A stretch of 64,000 bases of DNA from an uncultured bacterium (GTDB taxonomy: Bacteria > Bacillota > Clostridia > Lachnospirales > Lachnospiraceae), in the NCBI GenBank assembly GCA_947175015.1, contig CAMWLE010000002.1, forward strand, positions 1 to 64,000, given 5' to 3'. The number at the start of each line of letters is the position of its first letter. Positions within the stretch are counted from its first letter, which is position 1. The position numbers were made by a program, and so were the translations under genes. Below, piece after piece: positions 1 through 8,892 of the stretch. A model generated the notes under the pieces. It saw only the letters and a program-made list of their open reading frames with translations. It did not search any database and was not told where the DNA came from.

Positions 1-257
1 GTTGCTGGAGGTCATGAAGAAAGTTTTGCTCAGGGGAAATGGCGCCGCTTACCTGCCTAAGATAATTGAAGTTATGGATTGCGCTCTGTATCATGAACCA
101 GGATTGTCGGTGGATGAATTAGTTGACAGGGTGGTGTGTGAAATTGAACGGGAAGATAATTTCTGGGTGATTATGAGTAAAAGAGAAGAAATTAGAAAAA
201 ACGAAAAAGAGTGACGACCTGATATCTGACACTTGTTTTGATATGGATTGAAAGATA

Positions 258-479
258 TCATTTTGTCGTAGGAGTATAAAAACGTTGCACAGTCTTGAAA
301 TTATGAGAAGTGCAGCGTTTTTTGACTTTATAGGATACCGTATTTTCTTCCTGGGTGCTATTTTTAAATTTTTGGAAAATATCATCAGATTTCAATTCGT
401 CTACAACTTGTTGACCATTTACAATTTCTGCATAAAAGAGGTAACATCCATAGCGAAAGCACCCATATTCCACTGTCAT
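258..479 (-). CDS. small hypothetical protein translationally coupled to the upstream nucleotidyltransferase gene
   Basis: ORF track 258..518 (-); the internal ATG at 479 overlaps the nucleotidyltransferase stop as ATGA and is preceded by GGAGGAGTTAAG. Product MTVEYGCFRYGCYLFYAEIV... Confidence 0.4.
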   Translation of the reverse strand: MTVEYGCFRYGCYLFYAEIVNGQQVVDELKSDDIFQKFKNSTQEENTVSYKVKKRCTSHNFKTVQRFYTPTTK

Positions 480-1144
480 CTTAACTCCTCCATGCGAATA
501 AAAGCATTTTGACACCATGTAAACAGTAATGACATTGCTTTATCAAAATCAAAATCGTCATGTAGTTCCGCAAGTTCCAAAATCGTACGATCATCTTTTG
601 AAACTTGTTCTTTTAATTCTTTCTTTGTCACAACAAATTTTCCACTTTCAAGATAATACAAATTCTGAATCAGGAAAAAGAAACTTTTACAAGTTATACG
701 AAACTTCGCTATATTTTTTTCCCTGTCCGCATGAATATAACGGTGGCATAGTTCGTGATAGAGATTCCCTAAGCTCATTTTTACATAATTGATTTCGTCC
801 TCCATTGTTGCAGTCGGCAAAAAATCTTTAAGCGTTCCGAAAATGTCTTTGGTAGTATAAATAAGCTGGCAAACTTCTAACGGATTCCAACGAGTAAGTT
901 CATCTTTACCGCATATAAATCCGCATGATTTTTCAAAATAGCCGATACTCTTCAAAATATCTCGATATTTATCCATATCTTTAACTGAAAAGTGATCAAT
1001 GATAATCATTATGTCAATATCGCTGTTTTCGTTTGCTTCCCCACGAAGATAACTGCCTTGCAATCCAACATATAATAATCTATTGTCAAATGCCGATTGG
1101 CAAGCCATAATTAATTTGTGTAGATAATCATTTAAAATAATCAT
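476..1144 (-). CDS. nucleotidyltransferase-domain protein
   Basis: 222 aa with pol-beta-type NTase signature GSYLRGEANENSDIDIMIIID; AT-rich. Confidence 0.75.
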   Translation of the reverse strand: MIILNDYLHKLIMACQSAFDNRLLYVGLQGSYLRGEANENSDIDIMIIIDHFSVKDMDKYRDILKSIGYFEKSCGFICGKDELTRWNPLEVCQLIYTTKDIFGTLKDFLPTATMEDEINYVKMSLGNLYHELCHRYIHADREKNIAKFRITCKSFFFLIQNLYYLESGKFVVTKKELKEQVSKDDRTILELAELHDDFDFDKAMSLLFTWCQNAFIRMEELR

Positions 1145-1433
1145 TTTTCGCTCCTAATTTCTTCTTGTCATTTTCAACAACGCAGACAGTATATCATATC
1201 ATCTAATATATTTCCATATCTTTTCAACAGAATGAGGTATGGTTCAAAGATTTCTCCACTTATTAGTCCCGTTCATATTTTAGCCTTTAAAATGTTGGAA
1301 AATATAGTTTGCCTTTGCGAAGAGAAAGCTTTTAAGTTCCGGATTTAAGTTTCCAGGGCGGAATAACTTGATATCAGACTTTTTATTTTGACAAGTATTG
1401 GATAGAGGAATATAATAATTGAGAGGCAATCAT

Positions 1434-1535
1434 ATGAAAAAAGTGAAGTACAAAGGTAAATTGCAAATTATGTATAAAGCATCTCAATCAGAAGTCATTA
1501 TCAAAGGAAAATCATTATCGGAGGGAAAGTCATGA
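1434..1535 (+). CDS. candidate 33-aa small ORF overlapping the truA start
   Basis: ATG at 1434 reads MKKVKYKGKLQIMYKASQSEVIIKGKSLSEGKS and stops with TGA at 1533-1535, forming an ATGA overlap with the truA ATG at 1532. Confidence 0.35.
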   Translation: MKKVKYKGKLQIMYKASQSEVIIKGKSLSEGKS

Positions 1536-2269
1536 AGAATTATAAATTTATAATGGAATATGACGGTACCCGCTACTATGGCTGGCAGCGTCAGCCTGGG
1601 CAGAATACCATACAGGGGAAGTTGGAAAGTGTTCTGGGGCGGATGTGCGACAGCCGGGTAGAGGTAATCGGTGCGGGGCGTACAGATGCAGGTGTTCATG
1701 CCAGGTCGATGGTGGCCAATGCCTATTTGGAGACAGAGAGTTCCTGTGATGAGATTCGGAATTATGTGAATACATATTTGCCTGAAGATATTGTTGTTAA
1801 GGAGGTGCGTGAGGCATCTCCCAGGTTTCACGCCCGTTATAATGCGATTGGCAAGACTTATTGCTACACCTGTTATGACGGGGAGGTGAAGCCTGTTTTT
1901 GACAGGAAATATTATACCCCTTTGGAAGAGCATCCCGATTTGGAGCGTATGCGGCAGGCGGCAGCGGTTTTGGAAGGAGAGCACGATTTTAGGAATTTCT
2001 GTGTCAATCCCCGGATGAAGAAGTCCACAGTGCGGCTGGTGGACAGGATAGAGATAGAGCGGGAGGGCGGTTATCTGCGGTTTATTTTTCATGGAACAGG
2101 ATTTTTGCAGAATATGGTACGGATTATGGTGGGGACATTGCTGGAAGTGGGGAATGGCAGGATGAGTGTGGAACAGGTAGAAAATGTGCTTGCCAATCCG
2201 GAGAGGCAAAAAGCCGGTCCGACGGCTCCGGCGCAAGGTCTCTGCCTTATGGGGGTGGATTACGATTGA
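1532..2269 (+). CDS. truA: tRNA pseudouridine synthase A
   Basis: 245 aa; EYDGTRYYGWQRQP, GAGRTDAGVHA and FLQNMVRIMVGTLLEVG motifs. Confidence 0.95.
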   Translation: MKNYKFIMEYDGTRYYGWQRQPGQNTIQGKLESVLGRMCDSRVEVIGAGRTDAGVHARSMVANAYLETESSCDEIRNYVNTYLPEDIVVKEVREASPRFHARYNAIGKTYCYTCYDGEVKPVFDRKYYTPLEEHPDLERMRQAAAVLEGEHDFRNFCVNPRMKKSTVRLVDRIEIEREGGYLRFIFHGTGFLQNMVRIMVGTLLEVGNGRMSVEQVENVLANPERQKAGPTAPAQGLCLMGVDYD

Positions 2270-2421
2270 TAAGGAAAGATTGACAAGGATATGAAGATGT
2301 TCCAAGGCATTTGAATGGTGCTGTCTAAGGAAATTGAAGGCTTCACACGGAAGAATGTTCTGAGAAATGGGCATTCTTCATCTGAATTTGCGTCATCGAA
2401 AAGCGGTGACATGGAGGGAGT

Positions 2422-3723
2422 ATGGAGAGTTCTTTCATGGAAATTTTGCGGGAGCATAGGAACAGATATCCACTGATGGAGCCGCAGGATTATGGAAAAT
2501 TAATATTTCAGAGTGTATTTGGTCCGGAACATATGGTAGTGAATCGGCAGATGGTTCGGGAGTATATGGCGGAAGAATTTTCCGGTATGACAGAAAATGC
2601 TTTGTCACAGGTCCCGGAAGATATCGGGAATGGATTATGCCGTTTCCCTTTGTGTGCATGTCCATCCATGGAAGCGGCGGAACTGTTGACAGATTTGTTT
2701 GTATTGACGGCCAAAAAAGATGGTGGTACCGGTGCCGAAAAAAAGGATAGATTACTGAAAGAATTTAAGGATAAACTGGAACAGGTAAAAGTATTGAGGA
2801 TACCCGGAATGGAAGCGTGGCTGCAGCAATGGAAGGAAAAGGGATATCCTGCAGTACATCACAGCAAGGCATATAATGAGGCGTATCATCCTCATTACCG
2901 GCTTCTGCGGAAGGAATATGCGATTTATTTTCCGGTATTGTGGGAAATATATAAATTGACATTGGAAGCTAAAGAAGACAAAGTTCCTGAACAAAGAGAG
3001 ATATCAGGCCGGGAACAAGAGACGATTTCAGGCTGTAAACGAGAGACGGTATCAGGCCAGGAACAAGAGGTGGTATCGGGCCGGGAACAGGATGGGAAGC
3101 GGGCAAAACAGTATAAAAATTCTGTAGTCATAGGTATTGATGGGCGATGCGGCAGTGGTAAGACAAGTTTTGCACAGATGGTTGCCGGAATTTTTACATG
3201 TAATGTGATTCACATGGATGATTTCTATCTTCCTATGGGAGAGCGGGCAGAAAACTGGATGGAAGTACCTGGAGGAAATATGGATTTTGCTCGTCTGCAT
3301 TCGGAGATTCTGACTCCGGCGCAGCGGGGTGAAGAGGTGTTTTATCGGCCTTATCATTGTCAGGAGGGAGTGTATGGAGAGGCATCACAGCTTGCGCAGT
3401 GTCAGATGCTCATAGTAGAGGGCAGTTATTCACATCATCCTCTTCTGTCAGATGCTTATGATTTGAAGGTCTTTCTGACTTGTTCTAAAGAGGTACAGAC
3501 GAAACGGCTGCAGAAGCGTGAGGGCAGTTACTTTGAGATGTTTGAGAAGCGATGGATTCCCATGGAGGAAAATTATTTTCAGTATTATGATGTGGAAGCA
3601 GGCAGCGACCTGGTGGTGGAGACAGATGATGTTTTTTTGTCCGCCCAATCAAATGCTGGTAAAATTCCGAAAAATGGGTATCCTAACTGTCATGAACAGA
3701 AAAAAGATATTTCAACCATTTGA
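2422..3723 (+). CDS. two-domain protein with C-terminal uridine kinase-like P-loop domain
   Basis: 433 aa; VVIGIDGRCGSGKTSFAQ Walker A and VIHMDDFYLP in the C-terminal half; separate N-terminal domain (FQSVFGPEHM...). Confidence 0.75.
   Translation: MESSFMEILREHRNRYPLMEPQDYGKLIFQSVFGPEHMVVNRQMVREYMAEEFSGMTENALSQVPEDIGNGLCRFPLCACPSMEAAELLTDLFVLTAKKDGGTGAEKKDRLLKEFKDKLEQVKVLRIPGMEAWLQQWKEKGYPAVHHSKAYNEAYHPHYRLLRKEYAIYFPVLWEIYKLTLEAKEDKVPEQREISGREQETISGCKRETVSGQEQEVVSGREQDGKRAKQYKNSVVIGIDGRCGSGKTSFAQMVAGIFTCNVIHMDDFYLPMGERAENWMEVPGGNMDFARLHSEILTPAQRGEEVFYRPYHCQEGVYGEASQLAQCQMLIVEGSYSHHPLLSDAYDLKVFLTCSKEVQTKRLQKREGSYFEMFEKRWIPMEENYFQYYDVEAGSDLVVETDDVFLSAQSNAGKIPKNGYPNCHEQKKDISTI
2989..3096 (+). 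repeat. in-frame 24-bp tandem repeat, 4 units, in the inter-domain linker of the kinase-like protein
   Basis: Units encode EQREISGR / EQETISGC / KRETVSGQ / EQEVVSGR / EQDG; (a/g)t(a/t)tc(a/g)gg recurs at 3001, 3025, 3049 and 3073. Confidence 0.9.
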
Positions 3724-4243
3724 CTATTATGTGCTGTTATTTTTTTCACTTGCTTTTATTGGCTGGCTGTGGGAGGTAACTTTGTTCTTTTTTACAGATC
3801 ATGCTTTTATTAACAGGGGTGTATACAGGGGACCTTACCTGCCGATTTATGGTGTCGGCGGGATTTTGTTGTGCTTATGTTTTCGTACCTTGCGAAAAAG
3901 ACCTTTCCTGGTATTCGGATTATCGTTGATTGTGTGTTCTGCTGTGGAATACTTGACCAGCTATTTCCTGGAATTGCGTTGGGGAATCAGGTGGTGGGAT
4001 TATAGCGGACATTTTATGAATATCAATGGAAGAATCTGTCTGTTAGGAGCGGTTATTTTCGGGTTGGCCGGGACAGCATTGGTCTGCTTGTTGCTGCCCC
4101 TTTATGACAAATTATATCAAAGGATGTCAGGGAGATGGCGTGCAGCGCTCTGTCTCCTGTTGTTAGTCGTCTTTGTGGCGGATGCTACTTATTGTGCAGT
4201 GCGGCCAAATGTAGGGAAGGGGATATCCTGGAGCGGAAAATGA
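3692..4243 (+). CDS. putative ABC transporter permease-like integral membrane protein (PF06541-type)
   Basis: ORF 3518..4243; likely start at ATG 3692 (MNRKKIFQPFDYYVLLFFSLAFIGWLWEV), overlapping the end of the previous gene; several TM segments. Confidence 0.65.
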   Translation: MNRKKIFQPFDYYVLLFFSLAFIGWLWEVTLFFFTDHAFINRGVYRGPYLPIYGVGGILLCLCFRTLRKRPFLVFGLSLIVCSAVEYLTSYFLELRWGIRWWDYSGHFMNINGRICLLGAVIFGLAGTALVCLLLPLYDKLYQRMSGRWRAALCLLLLVVFVADATYCAVRPNVGKGISWSGK

Positions 4244-4414
4244 AAATGGGACATGTGGTGAAACGTCTCTTTTTTGAATTAGGAATGGAAAAAAACGTAG
4301 GGATATGGTAAAATATCAGCAGTTATTTGGAACTCAGCTCTATGGATAGAGAAAAGGGGTTGGGATCGTCAGCCGGGCAAGGGGGATGTACTGTATAGAG
4401 GTAGAAAGTTACTA

Positions 4415-4442
4415 TGCCAGCGAGGAGCCGAAAGCGCTGGCA
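4415..4442 (+). other. 8-bp perfect inverted repeat upstream of the hybrid histidine kinase
   Basis: TGCCAGCG-12 nt-CGCTGGCA. Confidence 0.4.
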
Positions 4443-4474
4443 AAGAGACCAATTGACACCACAAAGGGAGGAAA

Positions 4475-6808
4475 ATGATGCAATCAGAAAAACAAAAGAA
4501 GAAGACCACTGTTTTGGCCATAGGGGGCGGAATTGTGCTGGTGGTGCTTCTTCTTATTGCGATACTATGTATGACAGAAGGTGCGAAAACAGGCAATGGT
4601 CAGACTGTTTACATACTGGAAAAGATAGGGATAGAATCTCAGGAGGCTCTGCACAGGTTTCTGGTTCTGATTGCCGTTGCTGCGGCTGCGGTGCTTCTGA
4701 TATTTTTGATACTGGTGCATCACTCCGGGAAAAATACAAGGATTCTTCTGGGACAGGAAAAGGCAGACAAGGCTCGGTTCAAGGAGGCCCTTGCCCAAGT
4801 CGAGCGGGAGCGGATCGCCATGGAAAATATTCAGGCAGCGTTGGGTTCCGGCCCCTGGAGTATGGAGTTTAACGAACACGGAGAGATCATCTCCTGTATC
4901 TGGACTGATGTGTTTCGCAATATGTTAGGATACGAGAGCGAAGCAGATTTTCCAAACAGGCTGGATTCCTGGTCAAATTTGCTGCATGAAGAGGATAAAG
5001 AGTATGTAATGAAGGAGTACTGGGATACGGTAAGGGATTATACCGGCCAGAAGACTTATGATGTGAAATATCGACTTCTTACCAGAAACGCAGGGTGGAG
5101 ATGGTTTCATGCAGCCGGCCGGCTGTCCAGAAGAGAGGATGGCTCTCCGATTACCTTTGTGGGTTTTTTCGTAGATATTGATGATGAGAAGAAGATGGAG
5201 GCAAAGCTGGAAGCGCAGAGGGCGGATCTTCAGGATGCGCTGGCTGCAGCGCAGCATGCAAACCAGGCGAAAACCACGTTTCTCAACAATATGTCTCATG
5301 ATATCCGGACCCCCATGAACGCCATTATAGGCTTTACATCGCTTGCTGCCGCGCATATCGACAATACGGAGCAAGTACAGGACTACCTGAAAAAGATTGC
5401 CGTCTCCAGCAATCATCTGCTGAGTCTGATCAATGATGTGCTGGATATGAGCCGCATTGAAAGCGGAAAAGTAAAAATTGAGGAAAAGGAGAGCTCTCTT
5501 CCGGAAATTCTGCATGACTTAAAGACCATTGTACAGGCAGATATCATGTCGAAGCAATTGGATTTCTATATTGATACGGTGGATGTGGTAAATGAACATG
5601 TTTTGTGCGACAGGCTCAGGCTGAATCAGATTTTACTGAATCTGTTGAGCAATGCCATGAAGTTCACAATGCCGGGCGGTATGGTAAGCGTCCGGATTCG
5701 GCAGAAGAGAAATGCGCCGGAAGGCTATGCAGCTTATGAATTTCAGATAAAAGATACGGGAATCGGAATGAGTCCGGAATTTTTAAAGCATGTTTTTGAC
5801 CCCTTTGAACGTGAGAGAACAAGTACGGTCAGCGGGATACAGGGAACCGGGCTTGGCATGGCAATAACCAAAAACATTGTGGATATGATGGGCGGTACCA
5901 TCTCAGTGGAAAGTGAGGTGGGAAAAGGAACCACGTTTACGGTAGCCCTGCAGTTTAAAATCTGTTCCGGTCCGGTGAATCAGGAAACGATACCTGAGCT
6001 GCAGGGGCTTCGGGCGCTTGTGGTGGACGATGATTTTAATACCTGCTCAAGTGTGACTAAGATGCTGGCCGATATCGGTATGCGGCCGGACTGGACGACA
6101 TCCGGCAAAGAGGCACTGCTTCGGGTAAAGCTGGCCGGGGAGCAGAATGACGAGTATGCCGTGTATATTATAGACTGGCTCATGCCGGATATGAATGGAG
6201 TCGAGGTGGTGCGGCGGATTCGAGGGCTGATCGGAGAGGAGACACCTATTATCATTCTGACTGCCTATGACTGGTCGGATATTGAAGAAGAGGCAAGAAA
6301 AGCAGGCGTCACGGCGTTCTGTTCCAAACCCATCTTTTTATCAGAGCTCAAGGAGATATTGGAGTCGCCGTTTGCAGCCAGGAATTCGGAAGAAGCATTG
6401 CAGGAGACGTTTTCCTTCCAGGGAAAGAAGCTTCTTCTGGTGGAGGATGTGGAATTGAACCAGGAGATAGCTGTGGCGATTCTTCAGGAAGCCGGCTTTG
6501 AGGTGGACGTTGCGGATGACGGCGCCGTTGCAGTAGAACGGATGAGAGAGGCGGAACCAGGCCGGTATGATCTGATTTTGATGGACATCCAGATGCCGGT
6601 AATGAACGGTTATGAAGCAACAAAACAGATTCGGGCCATGGAAGATCCGGATATTGCAGGTATCCCCATTGTTGCCATGACGGCCAACGCTTTTGATGAA
6701 GATAAGAAAGCGGCGATGGAAGCCGGTATGAATGGTCATATTGCAAAACCTATTGATGTTTCCAAACTGCTGGAGCTTTTATGGGAGATAGTAAAACCGG
6801 CCGAATGA
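4475..6808 (+). CDS. hybrid sensor histidine kinase (TM, PAS, HisKA/HATPase, two receiver domains)
   Basis: 777 aa; NNMSHDIRTPMNAI H-box, DTGIGM/GTGLGMAI ATPase boxes, two REC domains (ALVVDDD...IIDWLMPDMNG; LLLVEDVELN...LILMDIQMPVMNG). Confidence 0.93.
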   Translation: MMQSEKQKKKTTVLAIGGGIVLVVLLLIAILCMTEGAKTGNGQTVYILEKIGIESQEALHRFLVLIAVAAAAVLLIFLILVHHSGKNTRILLGQEKADKARFKEALAQVERERIAMENIQAALGSGPWSMEFNEHGEIISCIWTDVFRNMLGYESEADFPNRLDSWSNLLHEEDKEYVMKEYWDTVRDYTGQKTYDVKYRLLTRNAGWRWFHAAGRLSRREDGSPITFVGFFVDIDDEKKMEAKLEAQRADLQDALAAAQHANQAKTTFLNNMSHDIRTPMNAIIGFTSLAAAHIDNTEQVQDYLKKIAVSSNHLLSLINDVLDMSRIESGKVKIEEKESSLPEILHDLKTIVQADIMSKQLDFYIDTVDVVNEHVLCDRLRLNQILLNLLSNAMKFTMPGGMVSVRIRQKRNAPEGYAAYEFQIKDTGIGMSPEFLKHVFDPFERERTSTVSGIQGTGLGMAITKNIVDMMGGTISVESEVGKGTTFTVALQFKICSGPVNQETIPELQGLRALVVDDDFNTCSSVTKMLADIGMRPDWTTSGKEALLRVKLAGEQNDEYAVYIIDWLMPDMNGVEVVRRIRGLIGEETPIIILTAYDWSDIEEEARKAGVTAFCSKPIFLSELKEILESPFAARNSEEALQETFSFQGKKLLLVEDVELNQEIAVAILQEAGFEVDVADDGAVAVERMREAEPGRYDLILMDIQMPVMNGYEATKQIRAMEDPDIAGIPIVAMTANAFDEDKKAAMEAGMNGHIAKPIDVSKLLELLWEIVKPAE

Positions 6809-6885
6809 ATGGGCCAGTGGGAAAATAGTGGATTGGTTTCTTTTGCGGAAGGGGATACTGAATAGAAAGATACGTCAACGAAACA

Positions 6886-7362
6886 GTGAAGCAGCACTTG
6901 TGGCAGTCGGGGGATAAAATGATATATTGGGCGTGTATGCTGATTATTTTGGTTATTTTTTTCGGCGATTTGTGGGTGAAAAACAAAATAGAAAAAGACA
7001 GAATAGAGAAAAGTATAGGTGGACGCATTTTGATACGAAGGCATCATAATAGAGGTTTCGTATTCAACTGGGGGCAGAACAGCCGCCGAATGGTGGCGGC
7101 GCTGTCCGTGGTGCTGTCTGTATTGATGGCAGTGGTATTCCTGTTCAGCCTTGGGCACAGGGGAAATCACCTGATGCGTGTGGGACTGGCTTTTTTGCTT
7201 GGAGGCGCTTTCAGCAATACATATGATCGGTTGAAGCGGCAGTATGTGGTGGATTATTTCAGTTTCAATGTGAAATGGAAGCGGCTCCGGTGTATTGTGT
7301 TTAATCTTTCTGATTTCTGCATTATGACAGGTGCGTTGCTGATGGTTATCGGAACAATTTAG
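6886..7362 (+). CDS. divergent signal peptidase II-like protein
   Basis: 158 aa, likely start at 6919 (MIYWACMLIILVIFFGDLWVKN); HNRGFVFNWG, NTYDRLKRQYVVDYF and FNLSDFCIMTG resemble LspA motifs. Confidence 0.7.
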   Translation: MKQHLWQSGDKMIYWACMLIILVIFFGDLWVKNKIEKDRIEKSIGGRILIRRHHNRGFVFNWGQNSRRMVAALSVVLSVLMAVVFLFSLGHRGNHLMRVGLAFLLGGAFSNTYDRLKRQYVVDYFSFNVKWKRLRCIVFNLSDFCIMTGALLMVIGTI

Positions 7363-7529
7363 TGATGCTGATTCCATGTCAATTCTCCTGTTTCGCATTT
7401 TATACCTGCGCTCACAAAACTGTTACGAAGTCTGCCCTGTCGCCCGACTCATGAGCAGTAAACGCTATGAGCCGGCGGCAGATTTTATCGCTTGTGAGTG
7501 TATATTGTCGTATGATCAAGTGTTGTGCA

Positions 7530-8477
7530 TTATGTTGCTTCATTTGTCCGGATGATGGTTCCGGCATTGCCTTTTAGGGCATCTTTTACCTGATTCATGG
7601 AGGTGATCAATACTTTGCCGGCGGGAACCTTTTCCAGATAGGAGACAGCGGCTTCAATCTTGGGCAGCATGGTGCCGGCTTCAAATTGTCCCTGGGCGAT
7701 GGCCTCTTTTGCTTCGTCCAAGGTCAGGGAAGCAATGGGTGTTTGTTCCGGACTTCCGAAGTTCCTGTAAACGCAGTCCACATTGGTAAGGATGATCAGT
7801 GCTTCACAGGATAAATCCGCAGCCAGTTTTCCGGCAATGGCATCTTTTTCAATGACAGCAGAAGCACCTTTTAAAATATGCTGTTGTTCAATTACCGGAA
7901 TTCCGCCGCCGCCGCAGGCAATAACCACCTGGTCTGCATCCGCAAGGGTGCGGATGGCTTCGATTTCTACAATATCAATGGGGCGGGGAGCAGCAATCAC
8001 ACGGCGGAAGCCTTTGCCGGGATATTCCTTTACATAATTGCCCTTTTTGGTTTCAATTTCTGCATCCTCCCGGGACATATAGCGGCCGATGACTTTGGTT
8101 GGTTCATAAAATGCTTCGTCATAAGGGTCTACCGTGACCTGAGTCAGGATGGTGCTGACAGGTTTGGAGATGCCCCGTGAGAGCAGCTCGCTGCGCAGGG
8201 CGTTCTGGATGTCATATCCCACATAGCCCTGACTCATGGCGGAACAGACACACATGGGCGCAGGCGTGTAATCAATGTAGACACGACGCAGTTCCGTCAT
8301 GGCTTTATGGATCATGCTGACCTGCGGGCCGTTGCTGTGAGTGATGGTAAGCTGGTAGCCGGCTTCTATAAGGTCTGCCAATGCTCTGGCAGTTACTTTT
8401 ACCGCATCTCGCTGTGCGCCTGTTGTATAACCCAGGGCGTCATGCCCCAAAGAAACAACTACTTTTTTCCTGCTCAT
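7530..8477 (-). CDS. arcC: carbamate kinase
   Basis: 315 aa; VVSLGHDALG, THSNGPQV, VIACGGGGIPV, EAGTMLPKIEAA. Confidence 0.93.
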   Translation of the reverse strand: MSRKKVVVSLGHDALGYTTGAQRDAVKVTARALADLIEAGYQLTITHSNGPQVSMIHKAMTELRRVYIDYTPAPMCVCSAMSQGYVGYDIQNALRSELLSRGISKPVSTILTQVTVDPYDEAFYEPTKVIGRYMSREDAEIETKKGNYVKEYPGKGFRRVIAAPRPIDIVEIEAIRTLADADQVVIACGGGGIPVIEQQHILKGASAVIEKDAIAGKLAADLSCEALIILTNVDCVYRNFGSPEQTPIASLTLDEAKEAIAQGQFEAGTMLPKIEAAVSYLEKVPAGKVLITSMNQVKDALKGNAGTIIRTNEAT

Positions 8478-8494
8478 ATATTGTGTTCCTTTCT

Positions 8495-8562
8495 ATGCTG
8501 CAATTTGTGCCATGCTGCAATTTGCGCTATGTTACAATTCGTGCTTTTATACAATTTGTGAT
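8495..8562 (-). repeat. 17-bp tandem direct repeat, 4 degenerate units, directly upstream of arcC
   Basis: atgctgcaatttgtgcc / atgctgcaatttgcgct / atgttacaattcgtgct / tttatacaatttgtgat. Confidence 0.85.
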
Positions 8563-8892
8563 GTTGATGACGCTTCCGGTCATGCCGTCATGACAGCCTT
8601 GTGCGAAATCGATGCTTTTGCGAGTGCCCTTTTCGCAATGCGATTCTCCGTGACCAGTAACATTGTAACATATTTTGCCCAAGGTGTATAGGTTTTTTGT
8701 ATTGCTTTTTCTTCGGGAAAAGTGTATGCTAACAATAGGGAAGAGGCATGGTATTGGAGTCAGATGGTGTGTGGATGGTGTATTGTAAAAACGGAATGGA
8801 AACAGTATAGGCTGTTGTGCGGGCGATGAGGAACAAATTGCCGCAAGCTGCAGAAATTGCTGCAAATAGCTATTGAATAGGAGGCAAAACGT

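Noticed and set aside
2-214. 70-aa ORF at the window edge
   Set aside because: Probably the 3' end of a gene starting outside the window; no motif recognised, so no product call.
1484-2374. 296-aa minus-strand ORF covering truA
   Set aside because: Fully antisense to the strongly recognisable truA; no RBS or family motif; typical shadow ORF.
4414-4872. 152-aa plus-strand ORF
   Set aside because: Overlaps the hybrid kinase start in another frame; kinase reading frame is strongly supported.
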